Source: Methylosinus trichosporium OB3b (GTDB lineage Bacteria; Pseudomonadota; Alphaproteobacteria; Rhizobiales; Beijerinckiaceae). Taken from it: a DNA stretch of 64,000 nt. The translations under genes were made by a program, and so were the position numbers. Shown piece after piece: positions 18,923 through 28,533 of this stretch; the stretch's first letter is position 1; each line of letters opens with the position of its first letter. The DNA is taken from contig NZ_CP023737.1 of the NCBI RefSeq assembly GCF_002752655.1, positions 1,178,001 to 1,242,000 of the forward strand, in the 5' to 3' direction. Under the pieces are notes generated by a model that had not been told where the DNA came from, ran no database searches, and saw only the letters and a list, made by a program, of their open reading frames with translations.

Positions 18923-19642
18923 CTAACGCACCGCCTTTCGCCATCCGGCGGCGAGCGCCTGCGCCTCCGAGCAGAACCAGCGCTTGCCGGCGCCGTTCAT
19001 CGTCACGCGCGCATAGCCGCGTCCCTCGGGCAGATGGTAGATGCGCTCTCCCCTGCCATTCACATTGCCCTTGATCGCGCAGGCCACGCCCCGCTCAGGC
19101 GCGGCGCCGCTCGCCCGCGGAACGAAGGGGATGGCGGCGCCCCAGATCGTCTCGAAGCGCGCGGCGAAGGCGAGGACGGCCTTGCGATCGCGCAGCACGA
19201 GGAGGTCGTTGTCCTGTCTTTTCAGTCCGGACGCGGAAAGATTGGCGGAGCCCGATCGCAGCACGCGATCGTCGATGGCGTAGGCTTTGAGATGCATATA
19301 GGGACCGGGCGTCTTCATGCGGACGTCCTCCGCGATCCCGCGCAGCAGGTCGACCGCGTGGTTCTGGCCGGGGTCGAGGACGATACGAATGGCGACGCCG
19401 CGCCGGCGGGCGTCGACGAGCGCATCCACGATTTGTCGATCCGTCAGCGTGTAGGCCGCGAGGTCGATGCTCCGGCGCGCCGAACCGAGCAGCGCGAGAT
19501 CGATGCGCTCCAGGTTTTCCACGGGCGCATAGTGAATTTCCGTCTTTGCGGCGACGGCGAGCGCGGGCGCCGCCGTCGCAATGACCGTGAGCACGAAAAG
19601 GCGCTTCTGGCGCTCCACGTCGCTTCTCCAATGCAGTTCCAT
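18923..19642 (-). CDS. Phospholipase D-like nuclease, single HKD motif
   Basis: A 239-residue protein with an N-terminal hydrophobic signal (RLFVLTVIATAAPALAVAA) and one HKD motif, HLKAYAIDDRVLRSGSANLS, where His, Lys and Asp are at the expected spacing. Single-HKD proteins of this length (Nuc/endonuclease type) act as dimers that cut nucleic acid, or less often lipid, in the periplasm. The start at 19642 is the last ATG before the signal peptide. It faces the cyo operon tail to tail. Confidence 0.8.
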   Translation of the reverse strand: MELHWRSDVERQKRLFVLTVIATAAPALAVAAKTEIHYAPVENLERIDLALLGSARRSIDLAAYTLTDRQIVDALVDARRRGVAIRIVLDPGQNHAVDLLRGIAEDVRMKTPGPYMHLKAYAIDDRVLRSGSANLSASGLKRQDNDLLVLRDRKAVLAFAARFETIWGAAIPFVPRASGAAPERGVACAIKGNVNGRGERIYHLPEGRGYARVTMNGAGKRWFCSEAQALAAGWRKAVR

Positions 19643-19741
19643 GACGAGTCCGCGTCTCGACGTGAGAACATATATAGAACATTGAAAAGCATGTCCACCT
19701 CCCACGCGACGACGGCGCTGCGGCGTCGCTCTCGCGAGGGG

Positions 19742-19811
19742 CTAGAGCATTATTTCGTTTGAGCGAATTCTGATCGATCGAACGATTCCGTTCGATCGGA
19801 AAGCGCTCTAG
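19742..19811. repeat. CTAG-ended intergenic palindrome (copy 3)
   Basis: Reverse-complement copy of 3948-4012, beginning CTAGAGCATTATTTCGTT and ending GCGCTCTAG. Its last TAG (minus strand, 19808-19810) is the stop codon of the frameshifted histidine-kinase gene. Confidence 0.8.
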
Positions 19812-21462
19812 AGAAAATCTGCGTCATCGCGTCTTCTCGCGCGAGTGCAAGCCGGCGACGTGCAGGAGATGATCGCCGACGAACAGGGATAGGTCGCGGC
19901 GGGCGCGCTGTTGATGAGATGCGCCAGCTTGCGCCTCAGATCTTCCGCGCCGATCGGCTTATGGAGCATTTCGAAACCGCGCGCATGCGCCTCGGCGATG
20001 CACGCGGGATCCGTGTCGCCCGTCATGATGAGAGTCGGTATGGCCCGCCCGGCGCGCTCGCGTATCCGGCACGCGGCCACCGTTCCTGTCGGCCCACGAC
20101 CCAGATGAAAATCGGCGAGAATGGCGTCGATATCGGCTTTCGTCCCCTCGCGAGATCCAATGCGTCGTCCCCGGAAGCGGCGACCAGCACGTCATAACCC
20201 CAGCTTTCGACCATGGTGAGCAGACCGACGCGCAAGGCCGGATTGTCTTCGATCAACAACACGCAACCTCTGTTCGCCGCGCGAGGCGTCGATGTTCGTC
20301 GGGTCGCGTCGTCTGCGGGAAGCAGAATAGAGAAGCGGGAGCCGCGGCCGACGATGGACGTGACCTTGATCTCCGCGCCGACGAGCCGCGCGAGCCGCGC
20401 GACCACCGAAAGGCCTAATCCCAAGCCTTGGACGCGGTCGCCGCCGGGGCTCGTCAGGCGATAGAATTCCTCGAAGATCAATTCCTGCTGCGGCTCCGGA
20501 ATCCCGACGCCGGTGTCGATCACCTCGACCGCGATCCGCCCGGCGCGGCGCCGCACCGCCAGCAGAATGCCGCCGCGCGCGGTGTAACGCATCGAATTCT
20601 CGATGAGGTTCCGCACCATGCGCTCGAGCAGAACCGGATCGGCGCGGGCGTTCCGCAGCTCGCCGTGAAAAACCTCGAGGCGCAATCCCTTGTCATTGGC
20701 GGCGAGAGAATATTCGCGCGACAATCGCGTCAGCAATTGCGCCACGTCCACGGAGTCGATCCGAGGCGTCACGAGGCCGGCGTCGAACTGCGAAAGATCG
20801 AGCACGCCGGACAGCAATCCGTTCAATCCGGTCAAGGCGCTGTCCATGATGTCGAGCGCTTTCGTGACCAGATCCGGCGCGTCTCTGCGACGCCGCAGCA
20901 TCGCCTGCGCCAACACCAGCGACTGCACCGGCTGACGCAGATCATGGCTTACGGCCAGCAGGAATTTCGACCGGGCGAGGCTCGCGCGCTCGGCTTCGGC
21001 CTTTGCGCGATCCGCGGTCTCGATGGCTCTGCGCAAGGATTCCTGCTGGACGAACAGCCGCGCATACACTTGCACCTTGGCGCGCAGCAATTGGTTGCTG
21101 ATCGGCTTGATGAGATAATCGCTCGCGCCTTCGGCATAGCCGCTCAACGCGTCATCGACGCCGACGAGGGCCGCAGTCAGAAGAACGACGGGCGTTTGCG
21201 CGGTTCGCGCATTGGAGCGCAATCTCGCGCAGACCTCGCGTCCGTCCATATCCGGCATCCGGATATCGAGGAGGATCAACGCATATTCCTGCGTCAACGC
21301 CAACGACAGAGCGTCGAAGCCGCTCGCGGCTTCATGCACGTCGATAGCGGCGCCGCTCAAGGCTCTGCGGACAGCGAGGCGCGTCGGCGCGTCATCGTCC
21401 ACGACCAGGATCCTGATCGTCGCAACAAGAGACGAGCATTCATCGACGGAAAGCTCGTCCAT
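19808..21462 (-). pseudogene. Hybrid kinase (REC-HisKA-HATPase-REC) with frameshift in last receiver
   Basis: Begins at 21462, just behind the CheR gene. It has an N-terminal receiver (LVVDDDAPTR; LLDIRMPDMDG with phospho-Asp), a HisKA box (SHDLRQPVQSL), HATPase motifs (NLIENSMRYT, DTGVGIPEP, GLGLSVVARL) and a second receiver starting VLLIEDNPALRVGLL. Near 20136-20145 the frame breaks: reading on in another frame restores the receiver (ADIDAILADFHLG with the Asp, LIMTGDTD, HKPIG). One extra base in a four-G run would restore a single gene of about 550 residues. This could be a sequencing error or a real mutation that removes the last receiver. The CheR-linked context suggests a signalling phosphorelay. 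Confidence 0.75.
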
Positions 21463-21463
21463 T

Positions 21464-22339
21464 TCAGATGCTCCCCCGCGCTCGCTGCCTCACGGGCTTT
21501 CGGTAGATCCGATAAGTATCATGCATGACGTCGAAATCCTCGAATGAACGAGACGGATCGAAAATAGCTTCGGCTCGTCCCAATAACAAGAATCCACCGC
21601 GTTGAAGGCTGCGCCCGAACAGGTCCAGACCGCGCTCCTGCAATTGGCTCCCGAAATAAATCAGCACATTGCGACAAACGATGAGCTGCGCCTCGAGGAA
21701 GACGTCATCGCTCACGAGATTGTGCTGAACGAACTCGATCGAATGACGAAAGCGATCTGCAATGAAAATCTCGGCTCCACGCCCCTCGAAATAGTTGTCG
21801 AATCGACCGAGGCCGCCGCTCGCTATGTAATTGCATCGCCATTGCTCCAGCTCGCCTCGACTCCAACGTCCTGCGCGCGCGGCGGCGAGGAGATCGACGT
21901 TGAAGTCGGTCACGATGAGCCGCATTCTCGCGGCGAGCCCCAGCTCGGAGAGCAGGATCGACAGCGAATAGGTCTCCTCGCCTCGCCCGCAACCGACCTG
22001 CCAGACGTTGATGCGCGGAAAGCTGTCCAATTGGAGGGCGATGACCTCGCGCAGATAGCGCCAGACGTCCGGGTCGCGAAAAAACTCCGATGTCGGAACC
22101 GACATTCCATTGATAATCGTCCGCGCGACGCCCTCGTCCGACAACAGGGAGGCGAGAAGATCGAGCGGGCGCGCGACGCCCTGCGTCTCGCACAGGCGGG
22201 TCAGACGCCGCTTGACGCCCGACTGCGCGTAGCCGGTGAAATCATATCCCCAGCGCTGCTCCAGCGCCGTCAGAACCAGCGCCAATTCGACGTCCTCGAT
22301 CGCGCCACGGCTCGCGAGCGTCAGCGTCAGATCAGCCAT
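21464..22339 (-). CDS. cheR: CheR-type protein-glutamate methyltransferase
   Basis: A 291-residue S-adenosylmethionine-dependent methyltransferase. It has the helical N-terminal domain (FTGYAQSGVKRRLTRL), the PTSEFFRDPDVWRYL segment, the SAM-binding WQVGCGRGEETYSLSILL and the FDVIxCRNVLIYF-type motif (LIVCRNVLIYF). The start at 22339 overlaps the end of the upstream hybrid kinase by 13 bases. No chemoreceptor lies in the window, so it may belong to a non-chemotaxis two-component pathway as in other CheR-kinase operons. Confidence 0.92.
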   Translation of the reverse strand: MADLTLTLASRGAIEDVELALVLTALEQRWGYDFTGYAQSGVKRRLTRLCETQGVARPLDLLASLLSDEGVARTIINGMSVPTSEFFRDPDVWRYLREVIALQLDSFPRINVWQVGCGRGEETYSLSILLSELGLAARMRLIVTDFNVDLLAAARAGRWSRGELEQWRCNYIASGGLGRFDNYFEGRGAEIFIADRFRHSIEFVQHNLVSDDVFLEAQLIVCRNVLIYFGSQLQERGLDLFGRSLQRGGFLLLGRAEAIFDPSRSFEDFDVMHDTYRIYRKPVRQRARGSI

Positions 22340-25300
22340 TGGTCCATGGCGGTCAATAGGCGATCGAGATCGATCGGCTTGGAGAGATAGGCCGTGGCGC
22401 CCGAGCGAATGCACTGTTCCGCGTCGCCGGGCATCGCCTTGGCGGTGACGGCGACGATGGGCACGCGGGCGAAAAGAGAACGCATGCGCCGTATCAGCTC
22501 ATAGCCATCCATATCCGGCATCATGATATCCGTCAGCACGATATCGAAGACGGCTCCATCGGTCAGCATCGCCAGCGCCTTGGCGCCGTCGGCGGCGACC
22601 TCGACATCGAAGCCGTTGGCGCGCAGCCCTTTGGACAAGGCCAGAAGATTTCGCGGATCGTCATCGACGACCAGCACGCGGCGACCGCGCGAGGATGTTG
22701 GAGCGTCCATGACGACGAGATCGCCGTTCGGCTCCTCGATGGCCTGGAGCACTTCCTCGCGAAGGCGACTATGCGCGCGCCCCTTGAAGACGATGCTCTC
22801 GGCGAAAGTGCGCAGCCGATAAATATCCTCTGTCGTCAGATCATGCGCCGAATAGACGACGACGGGAGGATGCGCGCCCGGCTCGGCATGCACGCGCTCG
22901 AGCAAAGTGAAGCCGGACATATCGGGGAGCATCAGATCGAGGATCACCGCGTCGAAATGCGTGTCCGTCAGCCGATGCATGGCTTCGTCGCCCGAGCCGG
23001 CGACGACGATGTCGATGGCGTCGCGTCGAAACAGCCTCCTCAGCGCGTGGGCGTCGCTGGCGCTATCGTCGACGACGAGCACGCGGCGGCGTCCCGACGC
23101 CGCGACGCGCGCTTCCATCATCGCCGTGAGCGCTGCAAAAATATCGTCGCGCTTGACCGGCTTGTCGACCGTTTCGAGCGCGCCGGCGGCTTTCGCCGCA
23201 ATGGCGGCTTCGGCGTCGCCCGTGATGACCGCGACCGGCAGCTTGGCGCCGTTCGCGGCCGATTTCAGGCCACGCAGAGCGTCGAGGCCGGACATATCGT
23301 GAAGATCGAGATCGAGGAGAACAACGGATGGCGCAGCCCGCGCCGCGGCGGCCAGCGCGGCCGCCCCGCTGCTCGCCACGGAGACGCGATAGCCACGCCC
23401 CGAAATGAGCTCCGCGAGGAGGGCCGCGAGATCTGGATCCGCCTCGACGAGCAGAATGGTCCGCTCGCCAGGCTCGACTTCCATTTCTGTGACGGCCGAT
23501 GGCGGCGTTGGTCTCGCCATCATGTTCTCGTCGACGGCCGCACGCGCATCATCGGCAACGCCGTTCGGAAGAATGAATGAGAAAACGCTGCCCTGACCGA
23601 GAATGCTCTGCACCTCGATGCGGCCGCCCATCAATGTCACGAGATCGCGGCTGATCGTCAGCCCGAGGCCGGTGCCGCCGTAGCGGCGCGAGGTCGTGCC
23701 GTCCACTTGCTGGAAGGCGGTGAACACGGATTCGATCTGGTTCGGAGCGATGCCGACGCCGGTGTCGGACACCGAGAAACGAACGCCGCCGTCCATCGGC
23801 GACGCCGTGACGCGGACTTCTCCCCGATCAGTGAACTTCACAGCATTTCCGACCAGATTCAGCAAGACCTGAATGAGACGCCGCCCATCGGCCCGAATGA
23901 CGGACGGCGCACCCGGCGCCGTCTCCACCGTCAGAGCGACGCCCTTGCGGTCGGCCGGGGCGGCGAACGTCCTGGCGATGGACGCCAAGGCGTCGTCGAT
24001 GCGGACGCTCTCCTCGACGAGCTCCAGCCTGCCGGCCTCGATCTTCGAGAGATCGAGAATGTCGTTGATGAGCGCGAGGAGATGATGGCCGCTTTCGCCG
24101 ATGACTTTCGCCGATTCGGTGTGCTCGGCGTCGAGCTCGTCGTCGTCGGCGAGCGTATCGGCGAGGATCAGAATGCTGTTGAGCGGCGTGCGCAGCTCGT
24201 GAGACATATTGGCGAGGAACTGCGATTTGTATCGGCTCGCCTCGGCCAGCTCCTCCACTTGACGTTCGGCGTCGCGTCGCGCCGCCGCCAGATCCTCGGC
24301 TTGCGCTTCGAGCCTTTGCTTTTTTTCCACCAATCGGTCGTTGGCGATCTGCAACTCCTCTCTCTGCAGACGCAGCTCCTCTTCCGACGCCTGCAATTCA
24401 TCCGTCTGGGCGCGGAGCTCCTCGGCCTGCAGGCGCGTTCGCTCGAGCAGCGCGACGGTCTTCAAATTGCGCTGAAGCAGGCCGAGATTGAGCCCGACGA
24501 TCGGCATGGCGAGGTCGAGCAGCTCCTTGTGGCTGTCCTCGAACGCGCCGTAACGGGCGAATTCGAGGACGCCCAGAACGCCTTCCGCCGAGCTGACGGG
24601 CACGCAGACGACGATATCCGGGGGGCCCGAGGTCAAGCCCGAGCCGATGACGCGAGTCGTCGTCGGCAAGCCTTCGACGATGATCGTCCGGCGACTGGCG
24701 ACACATTGGCCGGGCAGACCCTCTCCGATCGCGAACGACTCCCGCAGCGCGACGCCCGGATCGCAGGCATAGCCGCCGACAGCCTGAAACGTCTCGCCGC
24801 CCGCATCGCGAACATAGAAGAGCGCCAGCCCCATCGAAAGTTGCGGCGCGAGAAAATTCAACAGCGCGTCGGCGAAGGCGGCGGGAGAGGCCGCGAGCTG
24901 CAAGGCGATCGAGAGCTCCGCCAGCTCCGCATTCAGCGCGCGGCGCCGCTCGCGGCGAATCAAAGCCTCCTTGAAGAATTGCAGCGCCGCCGCCATCACG
25001 CCGAGCTCGTCGCGACGATCGCGCGCCGGAATCGCGACAGAGAGATCGCCCTCCGCCAGTCGACGCATGGACTTCGTCATGGCGGTGATCGGCCGCACGA
25101 TCGCCGTGCTCACCACGGCCGCCGTGACGAGCCCGAGAAGAATCGCGATGACAGAGCCGATCACGGCGTTTGTCGCGGTCTGCTCGACATCGCTCGTCGC
25201 TTGCGGCCCGAGATCGCCCTGATGGACGAGATTGGCGCGCTTCAGCGCATTGACCGCCCCTTCGATCGTGGGTCCCAATCGATCGCGTAGATCACGAGCG

Positions 25301-25824
25301 AGCCGATCCCGCTCGCGTTCGGTCGAGCCGGCGGCGTCATTCTCATTCGGTGTGACGGCGCGGGGCGCGGAGAGCGCGACGACCTGCAGAAAAGTCGCGA
25401 CATAGTCGCGACCGTCGGCCTCGATGCGTTTCAGAGTGTCGAGCGCTGGGCGATTCCGCTCGAATTGCCGTATCGCGTCCGTCACCAGCGGGCCGAGGCG
25501 ATCGGCTTCGGCCCGCAGGCGACGAACCGAGTCGTCTCTCGCATCGAGGAGCCAATCGCCGGCTCTCAGGCGAATTTCGTCGAGACTGCTCTGAAGATCC
25601 GACAGCGCATTGTTTTGTAGCGCGATTTTTCTGTATTCGACGAAATCCCGCCTGGCGCTGGTCAGCCCCTGATACGAAACCGTCGCGACCGAGACCAGCA
25701 GACAGACGAGCAGGCCGAAGCCGCCGGTTATTTTCGTCGCGACGCTGAAGCGACTGAGGAACGCAATGAGCATATTGGCATTCACCGAATGATCGCCCGA
25801 CGGAGACGGAAGGCGAGTATGCAC
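22327..25824 (-). CDS. Large hybrid sensor kinase with three receiver domains
   Basis: Up to 1165 residues; the likely start is the Met before LIAFLSRFSVATK (near 25773). Order: transmembrane helix, four-helix periplasmic sensor (residues 50-200), second helix, HAMP (RPITAMTKSMRRLAEGDL), GAF-like domain (LGVLEFARYGAFEDS region), long coiled coil, HisKA (SHELRTPLNSIL), HATPase (NAVKFTDRG, DTGVGIAPNQ, GLGLTISRDL) and three receivers (VVLLDLDLHDMSG, AVILDLMLPDMSG, IVLTDIMMPDMDGYE, each with an Asp). It heads the operon with cheR and the second hybrid kinase. It resembles multi-receiver stress or biofilm regulators; the signal is unknown. Confidence 0.93.
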   Translation of the reverse strand: MHTRLPSPSGDHSVNANMLIAFLSRFSVATKITGGFGLLVCLLVSVATVSYQGLTSARRDFVEYRKIALQNNALSDLQSSLDEIRLRAGDWLLDARDDSVRRLRAEADRLGPLVTDAIRQFERNRPALDTLKRIEADGRDYVATFLQVVALSAPRAVTPNENDAAGSTERERDRLARDLRDRLGPTIEGAVNALKRANLVHQGDLGPQATSDVEQTATNAVIGSVIAILLGLVTAAVVSTAIVRPITAMTKSMRRLAEGDLSVAIPARDRRDELGVMAAALQFFKEALIRRERRRALNAELAELSIALQLAASPAAFADALLNFLAPQLSMGLALFYVRDAGGETFQAVGGYACDPGVALRESFAIGEGLPGQCVASRRTIIVEGLPTTTRVIGSGLTSGPPDIVVCVPVSSAEGVLGVLEFARYGAFEDSHKELLDLAMPIVGLNLGLLQRNLKTVALLERTRLQAEELRAQTDELQASEEELRLQREELQIANDRLVEKKQRLEAQAEDLAAARRDAERQVEELAEASRYKSQFLANMSHELRTPLNSILILADTLADDDELDAEHTESAKVIGESGHHLLALINDILDLSKIEAGRLELVEESVRIDDALASIARTFAAPADRKGVALTVETAPGAPSVIRADGRRLIQVLLNLVGNAVKFTDRGEVRVTASPMDGGVRFSVSDTGVGIAPNQIESVFTAFQQVDGTTSRRYGGTGLGLTISRDLVTLMGGRIEVQSILGQGSVFSFILPNGVADDARAAVDENMMARPTPPSAVTEMEVEPGERTILLVEADPDLAALLAELISGRGYRVSVASSGAAALAAAARAAPSVVLLDLDLHDMSGLDALRGLKSAANGAKLPVAVITGDAEAAIAAKAAGALETVDKPVKRDDIFAALTAMMEARVAASGRRRVLVVDDSASDAHALRRLFRRDAIDIVVAGSGDEAMHRLTDTHFDAVILDLMLPDMSGFTLLERVHAEPGAHPPVVVYSAHDLTTEDIYRLRTFAESIVFKGRAHSRLREEVLQAIEEPNGDLVVMDAPTSSRGRRVLVVDDDPRNLLALSKGLRANGFDVEVAADGAKALAMLTDGAVFDIVLTDIMMPDMDGYELIRRMRSLFARVPIVAVTAKAMPGDAEQCIRSGATAYLSKPIDLDRLLTAMDQWLI

Positions 25825-26190
25825 GCAACAACGCAGGCTGTCACTTCATTCGCGTCGGAGAGCATGGTCACGTAACGCATTCCGTCGTTTCTTCACCCGA
25901 CCCGAGCGCGCGAAATTTCGCGTCGACGATTCTGACCGATCAACGCGGCCGTCGAGGACATATCGCCCGAAACCCGGCCTGTCGCCTGCGGCTCCAGCGT
26001 TCACGCGATCGAAAGATGCGTTCGGCGCTTGCGCCTGTGGCGGACATATATAGCTATTACTAGACATTATCGGGACGCCCGCCTCCGACGTCTTCATCGT
26101 CGGCGCCGGGCCTGGGCCTCACTCTGGCGCTGGAGTTCACGCGGCCGCCGTCGTCCGCCGCGATCGTCGAAGGCCGGCGTCGGCCGATGG
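25825..26190. other. Gene-free stretch
   Basis: No gene with coding character is seen. It should contain the promoter of the leftward kinase operon near 25830-26060; the sequence around 26040-26055 (ATATATAGCTATTACTAG) is unusually AT-rich for this genome. The right edge holds the 3' side of the pirin gene. Confidence 0.4.
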
Positions 26191-26889
26191 TCACACGGCG
26201 TCGACGACAATGATCTCGCTGTCTTCCAGCGCGGTGACGCGCAGGACCTCGACATCGCTGATCGCGGCGCCGTCGCGCGCGTTCACCCGCACATCGTCGA
26301 TCCGCACGGCGCCGCGCGCCGGAACGAGATAGGCTTTGCGGTCCCGGCCGAGCGGATAATCCGCGGTTTCGCCGGAAAGAAGCGTCGCGCCGACGACCCG
26401 CGCATCGGCGCGGATGGGCAGCGCGTCATCGTCCGCCTCATATCCAGAGGCGAGCGTGACGAAACGGCCCGATCGCTCGCCCTCGGGGAAGGGCCGCGAG
26501 CCCCAGCCGGGGGCTCCGCCGAGCGCCCTCGGCAACAGCCAGATCTGAAAGATCCGCGTCGTCTCATTCTCGAGATTATATTCGGAATGCGCGACGCCCG
26601 AGCCGGCGCTCATCACCTGCACATCGCCGGCCGCGGTGCGGCCCTTGTTGCCCAGGCTGTCCTGATGCGTGATCGCGCCCTCGCGCACATAAGTGACGAT
26701 CTCCATGTCGCGATGCGGATGCGTCGGAAAGCCGGAGCGAGGCGCGATCGTGTCGTCGTTCCAGACGCGCAGATTGCCCCAATGCATTCGCTCGGGATCA
26801 TGATAGCCGGCGAATGAAAAGTGATGCTTGGCGTCGAGCCAGCCGTGATCGGCGCCGCCGAGGCTGGCGAAGGGTCTCAGTTCGATCAT
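26191..26889 (-). CDS. Pirin family protein
   Basis: A 232-residue bicupin. Landmarks: HHFSFAGYHDPERMHWGNLRV near residue 22, FPTHPHRDMEIVTYV (metal-binding His pair) and SAGSGVAHSEYN with the later metal His and Glu. Members include quercetin dioxygenases such as YhhW and redox-responsive regulators. It is divergent from a LysR gene 114 bases away, which is the likely regulator. Confidence 0.92.
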   Translation of the reverse strand: MIELRPFASLGGADHGWLDAKHHFSFAGYHDPERMHWGNLRVWNDDTIAPRSGFPTHPHRDMEIVTYVREGAITHQDSLGNKGRTAAGDVQVMSAGSGVAHSEYNLENETTRIFQIWLLPRALGGAPGWGSRPFPEGERSGRFVTLASGYEADDDALPIRADARVVGATLLSGETADYPLGRDRKAYLVPARGAVRIDDVRVNARDGAAISDVEVLRVTALEDSEIIVVDAV

Positions 26890-27003
26890 CTCGCAAATCT
26901 CCTGTCGCGTGATCGGCCGCTGTCGTGGAGACGGGATTTAAGGGTTGCGGGCCCTTCTGTTCAGTCGGATAATTTCGGTCGAACTATTCGAGAAAGTCGA
27001 AAA

Positions 27004-27933
27004 GTGACGCAACCGGGCGCGCCCAGCTTCGATCAGCTGACGATCTTTCTGGCCATTGTCGACGCCGGCAGCTTCGCCGGCGCGGCCCGGCGGCTCAATC
27101 GCGCCGTGTCGGTGATCAGCTATGGGATCGCCAATCTCGAGGCGCAGCTCGGCATAGAATTGTTCGCACGCGAAGGGACGCGCAAGCCGCGGCTCACCGT
27201 GGCGGGACGCGCGCTGCTGGTGGAGGCGCGGGCGATCACGCGCGGCGTCGACGATCTGCGCGCCAAGGTGAAGGGCCTCCTCGATGGGCTCGAGGCGGAG
27301 GTCGATCTCGCCGTCGATGTGATGCTGCCGACGGAGCGGGTCGGCGGCGTGCTGCGCCAATTCGCGCAGCAATTTCCGACGGTGCAGCTGCGGCTGCATA
27401 TGGAGGCGCTCGGCGCGGTGACGGCGATGGTGCGGGACGGCGCGGCGATGATCGGCGTGTCGGGTCCGCTCGCGCTCGGCGTCGAGGGTATCGAGAGCAG
27501 AGCGGCCGGATCGGTGGCGCTGGCGCCTGTCGCCGCTCCCGATCATCCTCTGGGACGCATGGCGCACATACCGCCGGGAGCTGCGCGCGAGCATACGCAG
27601 CTCGTGCTGACCGATCGCTCGCGCTTCACCGAGGGGCGCGACTTCTCGGTGATCAGCCCGCGCAGCTGGCGGCTCGCCGATCTCGGCGCCAAGCAGGCCT
27701 TGCTGCGCGAAGGCGTCGGCTGGGGAAACATGCCTCTGTACATGGTCGCGAGCGATCTGGCGTCGGGCGCATTGGTGCGGCTCGCCATGCCGGATCATCC
27801 GGGCGGCCTCTATCGCTTTTCGTGCATTTGGCGGCGCGAGGCTCCGCCGGGACCGGCCGCCGCCTGGCTGCTCGATCGCTTCGTCGCGCTCGGCGCCGCC
27901 GATTTGCCGGTCGAAGGGCAGAGCGACATTTGA
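27004..27933 (+). CDS. LysR-type transcription regulator
   Basis: A 309-residue regulator with an N-terminal winged helix (FDQLTIFLAIVDAGSFAGAARRLNRAVSVISYGIANLEAQLG) split here into recognisable pieces: SFAGAARRLN, then NLEAQLGIELF, and a C-terminal effector domain. The GTG at 27004 is chosen because the DNA-binding domain begins a few residues later; the longer open frame would overlap the pirin gene. Probable target is the divergent pirin promoter. It is the last chromosomal gene before the integrated element. Confidence 0.9.
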   Translation: MTQPGAPSFDQLTIFLAIVDAGSFAGAARRLNRAVSVISYGIANLEAQLGIELFAREGTRKPRLTVAGRALLVEARAITRGVDDLRAKVKGLLDGLEAEVDLAVDVMLPTERVGGVLRQFAQQFPTVQLRLHMEALGAVTAMVRDGAAMIGVSGPLALGVEGIESRAAGSVALAPVAAPDHPLGRMAHIPPGAAREHTQLVLTDRSRFTEGRDFSVISPRSWRLADLGAKQALLREGVGWGNMPLYMVASDLASGALVRLAMPDHPGGLYRFSCIWRREAPPGPAAAWLLDRFVALGAADLPVEGQSDI

Positions 27934-27989
27934 CCGCCGCCGCGCCGCGCCGCGGAGATTGGTAATGATCGCGACAACAATGCTTTTAT

Positions 27990-28037
27990 TGGTGGGCCGG
28001 GCAGGACTCGAACCTGCAACCAGACCGTTATGAGCGG
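27990..28037. other. Left attachment site (attL), tRNA-Ile 3' fragment
   Basis: Identical to 58838-58885: CCA end, acceptor 3' strand, T arm and part of the anticodon arm of tRNA-Ile on the minus strand. Sequence diverges directly after GAGCGG, so this is not a full tRNA gene. Confidence 0.9.
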
Positions 28038-28119
28038 TGGGACAGTGCGCGATCGCGTTCGAAACCGTTGATTTTCTGCCGGTCTCGCGAGGCTCCGTTC
28101 GCTTTTAGTTCCGGCTTAT

Positions 28120-28141
28120 CGGTGGTCAATCGGTGGCCCGT
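28120..28141. promoter_or_regulatory. Possible integrase arm site, left
   Basis: The string CGGTGGTC, two or three bases, then CGGTGGCCCGT occurs here and again at 58771-58793, close to both ends of the element. Such directly repeated motifs inside the att sites fit arm-type binding sites of a tyrosine integrase. The role is inferred from position only. Confidence 0.4.
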
Positions 28142-28242
28142 GGGGCGTCGGATTGGCGTCACCGGCTCCATCGAGGCCGGGTCGAGCTTGATTGCGATGC
28201 AATCATTGCTTACTTTGCCGACAGGTCCTTCTGGAGGCCGTC

Positions 28243-28485
28243 GTGGCGAGCATCACTATCCGTAATCTGGACGATGATTTGATGCGTCGCCTGCGCGTGC
28301 GAGCGGCCGAGCATGGCCATTCGATGGAAGAAGAAGCGCGAGAAATTTTGCGGCGAGCGGTGAGCGGCGTCGTAGCGCCCGAGAATCTCGGTCAGGCCAT
28401 TCACGCCCGCTTCGCCGCCATCGGCGGGGTGGAGCTGGAGCTTCCCGCGCGCGGCCCGATGCGCGAGCCGCCGTCATTCTCATGA
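28243..28485 (+). CDS. vapB: FitA/VapB-like antitoxin, ribbon-helix-helix
   Basis: An 80-residue antitoxin starting at GTG 28243 behind a GGAGG ribosome site. The N-terminus (ASITIRNLDDDLMRRLRVRA) is a ribbon-helix-helix DNA-binding fold, followed by the EEEAREILRRAV helix and a C-terminal toxin-binding tail. It overlaps the first codons of a VapC-type toxin, but the toxin frame breaks off after 11 codons at 28514, so this copy has no partner in place. Just upstream, ATTGCGATGCAAT resembles a small operator. Its last 156 bases, plus the toxin start, are repeated at 34965-35149 beside an intact toxin. Confidence 0.85.
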   Translation: MASITIRNLDDDLMRRLRVRAAEHGHSMEEEAREILRRAVSGVVAPENLGQAIHARFAAIGGVELELPARGPMREPPSFS

Positions 28486-28514
28486 GCGACGCCGTTATCC
28501 TGCTCGACACCAAT
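28330..28514. repeat. 185-bp direct repeat, left copy
   Basis: Covers the antitoxin C-terminal half and 11 toxin codons. It matches 34965-35149 with a handful of differences. The two copies flank the 6.4-kb nitrogenase-like operon. Confidence 0.9.
28482..28514 (+). pseudogene. Truncated VapC toxin start
   Basis: Eleven codons (MSDAVILLDTN) identical to the start of the intact toxin at 35117. The match ends at 28514 and unrelated sequence beginning CTAGAGCGCTCG follows. This marks the left junction of the inserted nitrogenase-like operon. Confidence 0.85.
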
Positions 28515-28533
28515 CTAGAGCGCTCGAAGCCAT

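Noticed and set aside
27990..28065. Second complete tRNA-Ile gene at the left end
   Set aside because: Sequence matches the tRNA only over its 3' 48 bases; the D arm and 5' acceptor strand are absent.
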